Source: Candidatus Accumulibacter sp. 66-26 (GTDB lineage: Bacteria; Pseudomonadota; Gammaproteobacteria; Burkholderiales; Rhodocyclaceae). From it: a DNA stretch of 64,000 nucleotides. Position numbers and translations under genes: made by a program. Of the stretch, positions 54,270-64,000 are shown in pieces; position 1 is the stretch's first letter; each line of letters opens with the position of its first letter. The stretch is taken from positions 62,001-126,000 of the forward strand of contig MKUH01000023.1 of assembly GCA_001897745.1 (NCBI GenBank), read 5' to 3'. A model generated the notes under the pieces. The model searched no databases and was not told the origin of the DNA. It saw nothing but the letters and a program-made list of their open reading frames with translations.

Positions 54270-54364
54270 CGGACGCGGATACCGCCATCAGGTATTGCGC
54301 CTCGGAAGCATCCTTCTATACTCGACGGAAAAGCGGGCAATGACCTGCACGAGGAGACAAGACG

Positions 54365-56278
54365 ATGCGCACGACACCGCCAGCGCCGAGCCTGCGCAAG
54401 GCCCGCCTGCATTTCATGGAACACGGCGACGTCCCGCCCGGCGCCGTCGACGAACGTCTGGCGCGTTCCTGGCGGCGCAGCCTGGCCGCCGGCCTGCTGC
54501 CGACCGGCCGCCTGGGCGACGGCGCCCATCTCTCGGACAGCACGCTGCGTCATTCGCTGGCGCGCAACCACGAGCTGCTCGCGCATTCGCGCCCGGTCAT
54601 GGAATACCTCTTCGAACAGGTACGGCAGAGCCACAGCATGGTCATCCTCGCCGACCGGCGCGGCACGCTGATGCACACGCTGGGCGACACCGACTTTCTC
54701 GGCAAGGCCGAGCGCGTCGCGCTGACCTCGGGCGCCTCGTGGAGCGAGCGCGATCGCGGCACCAACGCGATCGGCACCGCGCTGGCCGAGGCGAGCGGCA
54801 TCGAAATCAACGGCAGCGAACACTTCCTCGAACGCAACGGCTTTCTGACCTGCGCCGCGGCGCCGATCATGTCGGCCGGCGGCGAGCTGATGGGCATTCT
54901 CGACATCTCCGGCGACCAGCGCGCGCGCCACCCGCACACGCTCGGGCTGGTGAGCACGGCGGCGCGCATGATCGAGAACCGCCTCGTCGCCGCCGCCTGC
55001 CGGCGCCATATCCGGCTGCACCTGCATACCTTGCCGGAGGGCATCGGCACCGTCGCCGAGGGCATCGTCGCGCTCTCGGAGGACGGCTGGATCGTCGGCG
55101 CCAACCGCCACGGCCTAGATTTGCTGCGGCTGGCGCCGGCCGATCTGGGCGCGACGCCGCTGGCGCGCGTGCTCGACATCCGCTTCGACGACCTGCTCGC
55201 CGCGCACCGACGCTGCCCCGAGCAGCCGCTGCCGCTACGCCGGCACGACGGTTCGCCGCTGTGGGCCCGCGTGCATACGCCGCGCCCCTCGCTCAGCCCG
55301 GCGCCGCAGCCGGCGCCGGCGACGCCGGACGACGCGCTGGCCGCGCTCGACACCGGCGACGCACGCTGGCAGGCCGCCGCCGACAAGGCGCGGCGCGTCG
55401 CCGGCAAGCCGATCGCCATCGTCCTGCACGGCGAATCGGGCGTCGGCAAGGAGCTGTTCGCGCGCGCCGCGCACGAATCGGGGCCGCGCCGCGCCGGCCC
55501 CTTCGTCGCGATCAACTGCGCCGCGCTACCGGAAAACCTGATCGAGGCCGAACTCTTCGGCTACGCGCCCGGCGCCTTCACCGGCGCGCGCCGCGAAGGC
55601 AGCCCCGGCCGCCTGCGCGAGGCCGACGGCGGCACGCTCTTCCTCGACGAGATCGGCGACATGCCGCTCGCCATGCAGACGCGCCTGCTGCGCGTGCTGC
55701 AGGAGCGGCAGGTGACGCCGCTCGGCGGCGGCCAGCCGGTGGACGTCGATTTCGCGCTGATCTGCGCGACGCACCGCAATCTGCGCGAGGACGCCGAGTG
55801 CGGCAGCTTCCGCAGCGACCTCTACTACCGCATCAACGGACTGACGCTGAACCTGCCGGCGCTGCGCGAACGCAGCGATTTCCAGGCGCTGACCCGGCGC
55901 CTGCTCGCCGACCTGGCGCCCGGCCGCGCGCTCTTCATCGCCCCCGAACTGCTCGCCCGGCTGGCGGCCTACCGCTGGCCCGGCAACCTGCGTCAGTACG
56001 CCAGCGCGTTGCGCACGGCGACGGCGATGCTCGACGACGACGAGACGCGCATCGACTGGCGACACCTACCGGACGATCTGGAAGAAGAACTGGCGACCGC
56101 CGGCGCACGGGCCGCTCCGGCGGCATCGACCGCCGCGTCCGCGCCGACGCAGAACCTGCAGGAACTGTCGCGCGCGGCAATCCGCCAGACGCTCGAAAGC
56201 TGCCGCGGCAACATTTCGGAAACGGCGCGCCGGCTCGGCATCAGCCGCCAGACGCTGTACCGCAAGCTGAATGGCTGA
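54365..56278 (+). CDS. AcoR-like sigma-54-dependent activator
   Basis: Enhancer-binding protein of 637 residues. The N-terminal part (about 50-200) is a GAF-like sensor with LTSGASWSERDRGTNAIGTALAEA, typical of the AcoR group. The AAA+ domain has Walker A GESGVGKE (356-363), the sigma-54-contacting loop GAFTGA (403-408), FLDEIGDMPLAMQTRLLRVLQE and the R-finger block. The Fis-type helix-turn-helix closes the protein (LESCRGNISETARRLGISRQTLYRKL). Divergent from the aldehyde dehydrogenase with 280 bases between, containing the sigma-54 promoter and a candidate binding site, so the target is almost certainly that operon. Confidence 0.94.
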   Translation: MRTTPPAPSLRKARLHFMEHGDVPPGAVDERLARSWRRSLAAGLLPTGRLGDGAHLSDSTLRHSLARNHELLAHSRPVMEYLFEQVRQSHSMVILADRRGTLMHTLGDTDFLGKAERVALTSGASWSERDRGTNAIGTALAEASGIEINGSEHFLERNGFLTCAAAPIMSAGGELMGILDISGDQRARHPHTLGLVSTAARMIENRLVAAACRRHIRLHLHTLPEGIGTVAEGIVALSEDGWIVGANRHGLDLLRLAPADLGATPLARVLDIRFDDLLAAHRRCPEQPLPLRRHDGSPLWARVHTPRPSLSPAPQPAPATPDDALAALDTGDARWQAAADKARRVAGKPIAIVLHGESGVGKELFARAAHESGPRRAGPFVAINCAALPENLIEAELFGYAPGAFTGARREGSPGRLREADGGTLFLDEIGDMPLAMQTRLLRVLQERQVTPLGGGQPVDVDFALICATHRNLREDAECGSFRSDLYYRINGLTLNLPALRERSDFQALTRRLLADLAPGRALFIAPELLARLAAYRWPGNLRQYASALRTATAMLDDDETRIDWRHLPDDLEEELATAGARAAPAASTAASAPTQNLQELSRAAIRQTLESCRGNISETARRLGISRQTLYRKLNG

Positions 56279-56302
56279 ATGACTGAAAGCGCCGCACCCC
56301 GC

Positions 56303-57037
56303 TCAGAATTTCGTCCAGTCCGGATCGGGCAGTTCGGAGAAGGACTGGCGCAGGCGCTCGCCCCACTGTCGGCGGATCTCGTTGAAGTAGGCGTCGTTGT
56401 GGCCGATGCTGACGTGCTCGCGCACACGGAAGGTATCGCTGGCATAGGTCAGCAGGTCGAGCGGCAGGCCGACCGAAAGATTCGAGCGGATCGTCGAGTC
56501 CATCGAGATCAGCGCGCACTTGGCGCCCTCCTCGAGCGAGCTGCGGCGCGTCACCACGCGATCGACGATCGGCTTGCCGTACTTCGATTCGCCGATCTGG
56601 AAATAGGGCGTCTCGTCGGTCGCCTCGATGAAGTTGCCGGCGGCGTAGATGTTGAACAGGCGCGGCGCTTCGCCCGCGATCTGCCCGCCGACGACGATCG
56701 CGGCGTTGAAGTCGATGCCGAATTCGCCCAGCGCGGCGGCGTCGCGCTGGTGCACCTCGCGCACGACGGTGCCGATATGGCGCGCCACCTCGAACAGGTT
56801 GGGCAGCGTGTGGAGGTTTTCCTCATCGGGACTCTGCAGGCGCTCGCGCAGGAGGTTCACGACCGACTGGCTGATCGACAGGTTGCCGGCCGTCATCAGC
56901 ACCAGCACACGCTCGCCGGGCCGCTCGAAAACCGTCATCTTGCGGAAAGTGTTGATGTGGTCGACGCCGGCGTTGGTGCGCGAGTCGGAGAGGAAAACGA
57001 GGCCGGCATCGAGCCGCATGGCAACGCAGTAGGTCAT
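56303..57037 (-). CDS. Anbu, bacterial proteasome-homologue peptidase
   Basis: Proteasome-type N-terminal nucleophile hydrolase, 244 residues. After removal of Met1 the catalytic Thr1 is exposed (MTYCVAMRLD), with Asp17 (SDSRTNAG) and Lys32 (FRKM), as in Anbu/BPH proteins. Further family blocks: VLVLMTAGNLSISQSVVNLLRE, YAAGNFIEATDETPYFQIGESKYGKPIVDR and GEEWGERLRQSF-type ending. Anbu is commonly encoded beside CP ATP-grasp, alpha-E and transglutaminase genes; here the second CP ATP-grasp/alpha-E pair is 2.3 kb upstream on the same strand, separated by two oppositely oriented genes. The physiological substrate is unknown; Anbu assembles as an open helical ring rather than a closed barrel. Confidence 0.94.
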   Translation of the reverse strand: MTYCVAMRLDAGLVFLSDSRTNAGVDHINTFRKMTVFERPGERVLVLMTAGNLSISQSVVNLLRERLQSPDEENLHTLPNLFEVARHIGTVVREVHQRDAAALGEFGIDFNAAIVVGGQIAGEAPRLFNIYAAGNFIEATDETPYFQIGESKYGKPIVDRVVTRRSSLEEGAKCALISMDSTIRSNLSVGLPLDLLTYASDTFRVREHVSIGHNDAYFNEIRRQWGERLRQSFSELPDPDWTKF

Positions 57038-57194
57038 TGTCGTAAAAAGCGTCCGGAAAAGGTTCGCGAGAAGCGTCGATCATACGCGCCCGAAGCCGGC
57101 GGCTCCAAGCGCTGCACCGCACCATGGCGGGTTTTCCGGTGCTAGACTGGAACATCGGAAAACCCGAAAAGAATAAAGAAAAGCAGGCCCCAAC

Positions 57195-57938
57195 ATGCCG
57201 CATCCGATCCGTCGACTCTGTCTGTCGCTGCTGCTCGTCCTGAGCGCGCACGTCGCGCACGCGGCCGGGGACGTCCTGCGCGTGGCCGTGCTGAGCGCGT
57301 CGCCGCCGGTGTCGTACATCGACGGGAACGGCAAGCTGGCCGGCTTCAACATCGATATTGCGCACGCCCTCTGCGAGGCGATGGAGGTGCGCTGCGAGCT
57401 GCGCGTCAGCACGCTCGACAAGGTGGTCGACGCGGTCGCCGCCGGCGAGTACGACATCGCGGTGGTGAGCCTGCTGGCGACGCCGGAGCGGCGCCGGAAG
57501 GTGCTCTTCTCGAAACCCTACTACCGCTCGACGAGCGTCTGGTTCGCGCCGGCGAAGACTGCGCCGGAAACGCCGGGCGTCCGCGTCGCCGCGGTGCGCG
57601 GCTCGGCGCAGGCCGCCTACGCGCAGGCGCGCGGCTGGACGGTGGTGCCGATGCACAGCCACGACGAGATGAGCCAGGCGCTCGCGAGCGCCGCCGCCGA
57701 TGCGGCGCTGGTGCCGATGCTGACGGCGCTCGCGCTGCGCCAGCACCCGGCGGTCGCCGGGCTCGGTCTGACGACGACGGTGCTCGCCGACGCGGCGCTG
57801 AGCGGCGACGTGTGCATCAGCATCGCCCCACAGCATCCGGCATTGCGCACGCGCGTCGACGCGGCGATCGACCGCATCAAGCGCGACGGCCGCTACGACC
57901 GCATCAACACGCAGCACCTGCCGTTCAAGCTGCAATGA
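57195..57938 (+). CDS. periplasmic substrate-binding protein (family 3, amino-acid type)
   Basis: Exported solute-binding protein of 247 residues. A signal peptide (LCLSLLLVLSAHVAHAAG) precedes a family 3 fold: VLSASPPVSYIDGNGKLAGFNIDIAHALCEAM, then VDAVAAGEYDIAVVSLLATPERRRKVLFSKPYYRS. No permease or ATPase genes are adjacent, so it may not serve transport. The gene is followed after 51 bases by a membrane diguanylate cyclase, an arrangement seen where a binding protein presents a ligand to a signalling protein. Ligand unknown; an amino acid is likely by family. Confidence 0.9.
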   Translation: MPHPIRRLCLSLLLVLSAHVAHAAGDVLRVAVLSASPPVSYIDGNGKLAGFNIDIAHALCEAMEVRCELRVSTLDKVVDAVAAGEYDIAVVSLLATPERRRKVLFSKPYYRSTSVWFAPAKTAPETPGVRVAAVRGSAQAAYAQARGWTVVPMHSHDEMSQALASAAADAALVPMLTALALRQHPAVAGLGLTTTVLADAALSGDVCISIAPQHPALRTRVDAAIDRIKRDGRYDRINTQHLPFKLQ

Positions 57939-57989
57939 GCCGCGCCGTCTTCCGCGCCCGCCCCCTCTCTTTTCGCTGAGCGCGCCGGC

Positions 57990-59309
57990 ATGCCCCTTCC
58001 GCAACGCCTCAATCGAGCGCACTGGCCTGCCGGCACTTTCTTCGCCCTGCTCGCCGGGCTGTTCGGCGCCCTTTTCGCAGGCATCGTCGCCTGGCTGGCG
58101 GCCGACCAGTACGGCGTGCTGCAGACCACGGAAAGCCTGCGCCTGAAGACGATTCCGCAGACGCTCGAATACCAGCGCCTGGCGCGCAATCTGGAAGTGC
58201 TGCGCCGGGAAGGCGAGCGCGTCCTGCACGGCGACGATGCCGCCGCCCGCCAGCAGGCGCTGTTCGTCGTTTCGCTGGTCGCCAGCCACCCGCGCCTGCT
58301 GGAAGACGAGCGCGCCCGGGCGCTCGCCGGCGAGACCGAGGAATTTCTTTCCGGCATGGCGCGCGGCACGCACTTCGACGCCGCCGAGCAGGCGCACTGG
58401 GAACGCCTGTCGACGCGCCTGACGCTGCTCGCCGACGACATCTCGGTCGACGGCGTCAACCTCGCCAACGCCGATCTCGAACAGATGAGCGCGGCGATCC
58501 AGAGCGGCCGCTACAAGCTGGCGGTCGCCCTGCTGCTGGCCGGCGTTTTCCTCACGGTGCTGCTCTGGCTGATCCGCCGCCACTTCATCCGGCCGCTGCA
58601 GCACATCGACCGCGCGCTCTCGCAGCTGCAGCCGATGGGGCCGCCGCCCGCGCTGCCCGCCTCGTCGATGGAGGAGTTCCAGGCGATCGAGGGCGCCATC
58701 GGCCAACTGCACGAGGCGATGCGCGACAGCGAGCTGACGCGCGAGGACCTCGAACGCCTGGCCACCACCGACGCGCTGACCGGACTGCACAACCGGCGGC
58801 ATTTCATGCACATGGCCCACGGCGAAGTCGAACGGGCTCACCGCTACGGCCGGCCCGTCGCTGTCGGCCTCGCCGACCTCGATCTCTTCAAGCGGGTCAA
58901 CGACACGCACGGCCACGCCGCCGGCGACGCCGTGCTGCAGGTCTTCGCGGCCATCCTGCGCGAAACGCTGCGGCAGACGGACTGGGTCTGCCGCTACGGC
59001 GGCGAGGAATTCGCCTTCGCCTTCCCGGAAACGACGCCGACGGAGGCGCAGGCGCTGGTCGAGCGGCTGCGCCGGCGCCTCGCCGAACTGGACATCGCCA
59101 TCGGCGAAGGAAAGCGTGTCCGCATCACGCTCAGCATCGGGCTGGCCGACGCCAGCGCCTGCCCGCTCGAAGCCGCGCTGCGCCAGGCCGACGAGGCGCT
59201 CTACCGCGCCAAGACGCAGGGCCGCAACATGACCGTGCTGGCCGGGAGCGATGCCGGGGACGAAGCCGAGATCGACGCCGAGGCGGAACCGGTCGCGCCC
59301 CGCTCCTGA
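57990..59309 (+). CDS. membrane diguanylate cyclase (GGDEF)
   Basis: Sensor diguanylate cyclase, 439 residues, making c-di-GMP from two GTP. A transmembrane helix (FFALLAGLFGALFAGIVAWLA) at residues about 12-35, a periplasmic helical domain of about 140 residues, and a second helix (LAVALLLAGVFLTVLLWLI) near 175 are followed by a HAMP-like linker and the GGDEF domain. The active site is GGEEF (337-341) and the inhibitory site RQTD lies five residues before it, so the enzyme should be active and product-inhibited. It lies downstream of a binding-protein gene and converges on the alpha-E gene with 21 bases between. No EAL domain is present. Confidence 0.93.
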   Translation: MPLPQRLNRAHWPAGTFFALLAGLFGALFAGIVAWLAADQYGVLQTTESLRLKTIPQTLEYQRLARNLEVLRREGERVLHGDDAAARQQALFVVSLVASHPRLLEDERARALAGETEEFLSGMARGTHFDAAEQAHWERLSTRLTLLADDISVDGVNLANADLEQMSAAIQSGRYKLAVALLLAGVFLTVLLWLIRRHFIRPLQHIDRALSQLQPMGPPPALPASSMEEFQAIEGAIGQLHEAMRDSELTREDLERLATTDALTGLHNRRHFMHMAHGEVERAHRYGRPVAVGLADLDLFKRVNDTHGHAAGDAVLQVFAAILRETLRQTDWVCRYGGEEFAFAFPETTPTEAQALVERLRRRLAELDIAIGEGKRVRITLSIGLADASACPLEAALRQADEALYRAKTQGRNMTVLAGSDAGDEAEIDAEAEPVAPRS

Positions 59310-59330
59310 ACGCGCGTCGAACGCCAAGGC

Positions 59331-60287
59331 TCAGCCGGCCGGCACCAGGAAATCGCGGCCGATGCCTTCGCCGAGATCGTAGATGCGGTCCATGAAGTCG
59401 GTCAGATACTCGTGCAGGCCACCCGCCAGCACGTCGTCGATGCGCGCGTAGTGCAGCTGTGCGTGCAGCATGCCGGCACGCCGTCCGGTTTCCGCCGACT
59501 GCCCGTTAGCGACCTCGTCCAGGATGTGCACGATGCGGTCGGCGCAGGCATGCAGCGAACGCGGCAGGTCCATGCGCAGCATCAGCAGTTCGGCGACGCG
59601 CGCCGGCGTGATCGCGTCGCGATAGACCTTGCGGTACACCTCGAAGGCCGACAGCGAGCGCAGCAGCGCGCCCCACTGGTAGAAGTCGGTCGCCCCTTCC
59701 TCGCCCGCTTCTGCGCCGTTTCCGTTGCCGTGCAGCACGTGGTACTTCACGTCGAGGATGCGCGCCGTGTTGTCGGCGCGCTCGAGCATGCCGCCGAGGC
59801 GGATGAAGTTCAGCGCCTCGTCCTGCAGCATGGTGCCGAAGGTGACGCCGCGCGTCAGCGCCGAGCGCAGCTTGACCCAGTCGAAGAATTCGCCGATGCC
59901 GGCCGAGAGGATCTGCTCGAACTTCTGCTCGCGCAGTTCGATCCAGGTGGCGTTGCAGCTTTCCCAGGTTTCCGCGGTCAGGGTGCCGCGCACGGCGTGC
60001 GCGTTCTCGCGCGCGGCGCGCAGGCAGCTATGGATCGACGAGGGGTTGGCCGGATCGGCGACCATGAAGCGCAGCACGTTTTCCGCGTTCACCTCGTCGT
60101 AGGCGGCCCCGAACGGGGCCTCCAGGCTGTTCAGCGCAAGGATGGCGCCCCAGTTCTGGTTCTCGGTGGCGACCGACTGCGGCACCAGCGACATCTGGTG
60201 CGTCACGTCGAGCAGGCGGGCCAGGTTCTCGGCGCGCTCGGTGTAGCGCGCCATCCAGTAGAGGTGATCGGCGGTGCGGCTCAGCAT
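59331..60287 (-). CDS. alpha-E domain protein (module B)
   Basis: All-helical alpha-E protein of 318 residues, starting MLSRTADHLYWMARYTERAENLARLLDV, the family signature, and continuing FVKLRS/MLERADNTARILDVKYHVL and MRMDLPRSLHACADRIV. Alpha-E domains accompany circularly permuted ATP-grasp proteins and may hold or shuttle their substrates. It follows the CP ATP-grasp gene by 75 bases on the same strand and is the unfused counterpart of the C-terminal half of the protein at 41067-43853. Confidence 0.94.
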   Translation of the reverse strand: MLSRTADHLYWMARYTERAENLARLLDVTHQMSLVPQSVATENQNWGAILALNSLEAPFGAAYDEVNAENVLRFMVADPANPSSIHSCLRAARENAHAVRGTLTAETWESCNATWIELREQKFEQILSAGIGEFFDWVKLRSALTRGVTFGTMLQDEALNFIRLGGMLERADNTARILDVKYHVLHGNGNGAEAGEEGATDFYQWGALLRSLSAFEVYRKVYRDAITPARVAELLMLRMDLPRSLHACADRIVHILDEVANGQSAETGRRAGMLHAQLHYARIDDVLAGGLHEYLTDFMDRIYDLGEGIGRDFLVPAG

Positions 60288-60362
60288 TTTCGTTCTCCCG
60301 GCCGCGCCGGCGGCGCGGCCACAGTGTTTCAGGCCCGCTTTGCTCCGGCGCTTCGCGCCGGC

Positions 60363-61790
60363 TCAGTTTTCGAGCACCCAGGTGTCCTTGGTGCCGCCGC
60401 CCTGCGACGAATTCACCACCAGCGAGCCTTCGCGCAGGGCGACGCGCGTGAGGCCGCCGGGCACCATTTCGATGCTCTTGCCGGAGAGCACGAAGGGGCG
60501 CAGGTCGAGGTGGCGCGGGGCGACGCCGCCGAACTGTGCGCCGTCGACGAAGGTCGGGCAGCTGGAGAGCGCCAGCGTCGGCTGCGCGATGTACTTCTCG
60601 GGCGCGGCGACGATGCGCGCGCGGAAATCCTCGATCTCCCGCTTCGTCGCGGCCGGGCCGACGAGCATGCCGTAGCCGCCGGCGCCGTGCACTTCCTTGA
60701 CGACGAGTTCGGGCAGATGGTCGAGCGCGTAGCGCAGATCGTCCGGCTTGCGCAACATCCAGGTCGGCACGTTGTTGAGCAGCGGCTCCTCGCCGAGGTA
60801 GAAGCGCACCATCTCGGGAACGTAGGGGTAGATCGACTTGTCGTCGGCGACGCCGGTGCCGATCGCGTTGGCCAGCGTGACGCTGCCGGCGCGGTAGGCG
60901 GCGAGCAGGCCGGGGACGCCGAGCATCGAATCCGCACGGAAGGCGAGCGGATCGAGAAAGTCGTCGTCGAGCCGGCGGTAGATCACGTCCACGCGCTGCG
61001 GCCCCTGCGTCGTGCGCATGTACACGATCTCGTCCTTGACGAAGAGGTCGCGCCCTTCGACGAGTTCGACGCCCATCTGCTGCGCCAGGAAGGTGTGCTC
61101 GAAATAGGCGCTGTTGTAGGCGCCGGGCGTGAGGACGACGACGGTCGGGTCGACGACGCCCTGCGGCGCGACGGTGCGCAGGTTGTCGAGCAGCAGGTCG
61201 GGGTAGTGCTGGACCGGCGCGACCTTGTGCCGCGAGAAGAGCTCGGGAAAGAGGCGCATCATCATCTTGCGGTCCTCGATCATGTAGGAGACCCCGGACG
61301 GCACGCGCAGATTGTCCTCGAGCACGTAGAACTCCCCGGCTCCGGCGCGCACCAGATCGACGCCGGCGATGTGCGCGTAGATCCCGGCGGGCACATCGAC
61401 GCCCATCATCTCGGGCCGGAACTGGGCGTTGTTCAGCACCTGCTCGCGCGGGATGCGGCCGGCGCGGAGAATTTCCTGATCGTGATAGATGTCGTGCAGG
61501 AAAGCGTTGAGCGTACGCACGCGCTGGCGCAGGCCGGCCTGCAGCGCCTGCCATTCGGGCGCCGGGATGATGCGCGGAATGATGTCGAAGGGAATCAGGC
61601 GTTCCTTGCCGGCCTCTTCGCCATAGACGGCGAAGGTGATGCCGACGCGGTGGAAGGCGATGTCGCCCTCGGCCCGCTTGCGCGCGATGCGCTCGGGCGG
61701 CGTCGCGGCCAGCCAGTCGGCGTAGTCCCGGTAGTACGGCCGCAAACCGCCGGCCGCATCGTACATTTCGTTGTAGAAGTTCGCGCTCAT
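60363..61790 (-). CDS. circularly permuted ATP-grasp protein (module B)
   Basis: CP ATP-grasp ligase-like protein of 475 residues. Conserved blocks: PRIIPAPEWQALQAGLRQRVRTLNAFLHDIYHDQEIL, FYVLEDNLRVPSGVSYMIEDRKMM, VVLTPGAYNSAYFEHTFLAQQMGVELVEGRDLFV, YRRLDDDFLDPLAF, and the terminal MVPGGLTRVALREGSLVVNSSQGGGTKDTWVLEN. It lacks the alpha-E fusion of its paralogue in module A. ATG 61790 is used because it opens MSANFYNEMYDAAG, the family N-terminus. It heads the module and is likely transcribed with the alpha-E gene; in many genomes Anbu follows directly. Confidence 0.94.
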   Translation of the reverse strand: MSANFYNEMYDAAGGLRPYYRDYADWLAATPPERIARKRAEGDIAFHRVGITFAVYGEEAGKERLIPFDIIPRIIPAPEWQALQAGLRQRVRTLNAFLHDIYHDQEILRAGRIPREQVLNNAQFRPEMMGVDVPAGIYAHIAGVDLVRAGAGEFYVLEDNLRVPSGVSYMIEDRKMMMRLFPELFSRHKVAPVQHYPDLLLDNLRTVAPQGVVDPTVVVLTPGAYNSAYFEHTFLAQQMGVELVEGRDLFVKDEIVYMRTTQGPQRVDVIYRRLDDDFLDPLAFRADSMLGVPGLLAAYRAGSVTLANAIGTGVADDKSIYPYVPEMVRFYLGEEPLLNNVPTWMLRKPDDLRYALDHLPELVVKEVHGAGGYGMLVGPAATKREIEDFRARIVAAPEKYIAQPTLALSSCPTFVDGAQFGGVAPRHLDLRPFVLSGKSIEMVPGGLTRVALREGSLVVNSSQGGGTKDTWVLEN

Positions 61791-61946
61791 GATTTTCGCC
61801 GCTGCTGTGGGTCTGTCACAGCAACAGCGAAAAGCATGCCAAACGGGAAAAGGCCCGGGGAGCGCGGATTCCGGGGAATCGCCCGCGCCCGGCGCACCAG
61901 CGCGGGGCGGGCCGCGCACCAATCGGGGCGACGCCCCGTCCCGGGA

Positions 61947-62828
61947 CTAGCGCCCAGTGGCGCGGAGCGCCTGCTCCAGATCGTCGCGCAGCTCGGAGGC
62001 GTCCGCCTCGGTGACGCCCAGATAGGCCAGCGCCCTGGCGTACATGACCGGCCCCACGTCGGTATCGGCCTCCTCGAGGATTTCCGCGGTGAGGAATTCG
62101 GCGACATGGGTGACGGCGATCAGCGGCAGCGCCTCGCGCGGCAGGGCGGACTCCGGCAGGCCGAAGACGTCCGGATCGTGGTGGAAGCGGATGGCCTGCG
62201 AAATGACGGCCGGCAGCCCCCAGTTGCGCGCCAGCAGCGCGCCGACCACGTCGTGGCTGCAGCTGAAATTCTCCTGCTCGATGGCGCACAGATTGCCGCC
62301 CTCGCTCTGCGCCTTTTCGAGCAGCGCGGCGTAGGGCTTGAAGCGGCGCATCATGACCGGCACCGCGGCGTCGTGGAACAGCGCGAAGGTGTAGGCGCTG
62401 TCGCTCGAAATGCCGTACTGGCGGCGGGCGACGAGGCCGGCCGCGACGGCCAGCACGGCGGCGCGGTCCCAGAACTTCTCGAGCAGCGCGTCGGGCAGGC
62501 CGCTCATGCTGGCGCGCAGGCTGGATGCGACCACGATGTTCTGAATGTTGCCGGTGCCCAGGCGGGCCACCGCGTGCGGCACGCTGCTGACGGCGGCGCC
62601 GCGGTTGAACAGGGCCGAGTTGGCAAGCTTCAGCGTCATCGCCGACATGCCGACGTCGGACGCGATGATGTGCGCCAGGCGGTTGATGTCCGGCTCGTCC
62701 TTCTGCACTTCGGCCATCACCTGCATGACGACGTCGGGACAGGCGGGGATCTCGATACTGGCGAGCACGCGCTCGAATTCGTCGGGCGCGGGACTGGACG
62801 CTGCGGGCACTGCCGAAAGATTAGCCAT
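61947..62828 (-). CDS. HDOD-domain protein
   Basis: Cytosolic HDOD (HD-related output domain) protein, 293 residues. Typical blocks: IPACPDVVMQVMAEVQKDEPDINRLAHIIASDVGMSAMTLKLANSA, HAVARLGTGNIQNIVVASSL, and the degenerate HD centre ALFHDAAVPVMMRRFKPY. HDOD proteins are linked to signalling, often c-di-GMP-related or stress. The start is ATG 62828, with AAAGGAAACGC upstream; the longer frame crosses a terminator. A strong terminator separates it from the thiolase gene. Confidence 0.92.
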   Translation of the reverse strand: MANLSAVPAASSPAPDEFERVLASIEIPACPDVVMQVMAEVQKDEPDINRLAHIIASDVGMSAMTLKLANSALFNRGAAVSSVPHAVARLGTGNIQNIVVASSLRASMSGLPDALLEKFWDRAAVLAVAAGLVARRQYGISSDSAYTFALFHDAAVPVMMRRFKPYAALLEKAQSEGGNLCAIEQENFSCSHDVVGALLARNWGLPAVISQAIRFHHDPDVFGLPESALPREALPLIAVTHVAEFLTAEILEEADTDVGPVMYARALAYLGVTEADASELRDDLEQALRATGR

Positions 62829-62925
62829 GCGTTTCCTTTGTCCTGGCGGCCGCCGGCGCCCGTAGGTCGGGCGGAACGGCTCGCCGTTCATGCTTGTTCT
62901 ACTGACTCGTGCAAGGCTCCCGGTC

Positions 62926-62962
62926 GAAAAAAAACCCGACGGACAGCAGTCGGGTTTTTTGC
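62926..62962 (-). terminator. intrinsic terminator of the thiolase gene
   Basis: Eight-bp stem AACCCGAC / GTCGGGTT (62933-62940 and 62949-62956) with an eight-base loop and runs of A or T on both sides. It works for the minus strand (GGGTTTTTTTT) and lies a few bases past the thiolase stop. Confidence 0.88.
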
Positions 62963-62974
62963 CAACGGCCGGAA

Positions 62975-64000
<1,026 letters not shown>

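Overview
The window is G+C-rich (clearly above 60 %), densely coding DNA from a bacterial chromosome. The gene content fits a betaproteobacterium, most likely of the Rhodocyclales (Azoarcus/Thauera/Zoogloea/Azonexus type). Pointers are the trxA-rho-rpmE order, a 7Fe ferredoxin FdxA, a PhaF-like phasin, the beta/gamma-type RsgA with its C-terminal zinc knuckle, and an AcoR-type sigma-54 activator with an aldehyde dehydrogenase/DUF779 pair. The genus is an inference. I saw no rRNA, tRNA, CRISPR array, insertion sequence or prophage. The two edge genes (alpha-2-macroglobulin on the left, thiolase on the right) are cut by the window.

Layout. 1-13 kb: envelope macroglobulin, long-chain acyl-CoA synthetase (fadD), a CBS-domain protein, an AddAB-type recombination helicase/nuclease pair and ferredoxin fdxA. 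13-21 kb: housekeeping genes (trxA, rho, rpmE, a membrane glycosyltransferase, a bacterioferritin lacking the haem-ligand methionine, orn, an M48 peptidase, a pterin dehydratase, rsgA). 20.8-38 kb: a lipid-storage and neutral-lipid region. It holds a PHA-system protein, acyl-CoA-binding protein, WS/DGAT acyltransferase, patatin, phasin, a bifunctional fatty acyl-CoA reductase, a lipase-like hydrolase, a GMC alcohol oxidase with a Tat partner, and an aldehyde dehydrogenase. With fadD and the thiolase these would cover both synthesis of fatty alcohols and wax esters and their re-oxidation. A flavocytochrome-c-like flavoprotein, a DUF411 protein and an ankyrin protein sit inside this region.

39-47 kb: a Crp/Fnr regulator and a three-gene module: transglutaminase-DUF2126, a fused circularly permuted (CP) ATP-grasp/alpha-E protein, and a second transglutaminase. 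47-54 kb: small proteins, a tandem glycine riboswitch in front of a TRIC/UPF0126 membrane protein, pirin, and an acetaldehyde dehydrogenase-DUF779 pair with a sigma-54 promoter and a divergent AcoR-like activator. 56-62 kb: the Anbu (bacterial proteasome homologue) gene, a second unfused CP ATP-grasp + alpha-E pair, and between them on the opposite strand a periplasmic binding protein and a membrane diguanylate cyclase. An HDOD protein and a thiolase close the window.

The two points most worth a second look are: (i) two paralogous CP ATP-grasp/alpha-E modules with transglutaminases and Anbu within about 22 kb, the Anbu copy being split by a possible signalling pair; and (ii) the gathering of wax-ester synthesis and breakdown genes around a phasin.
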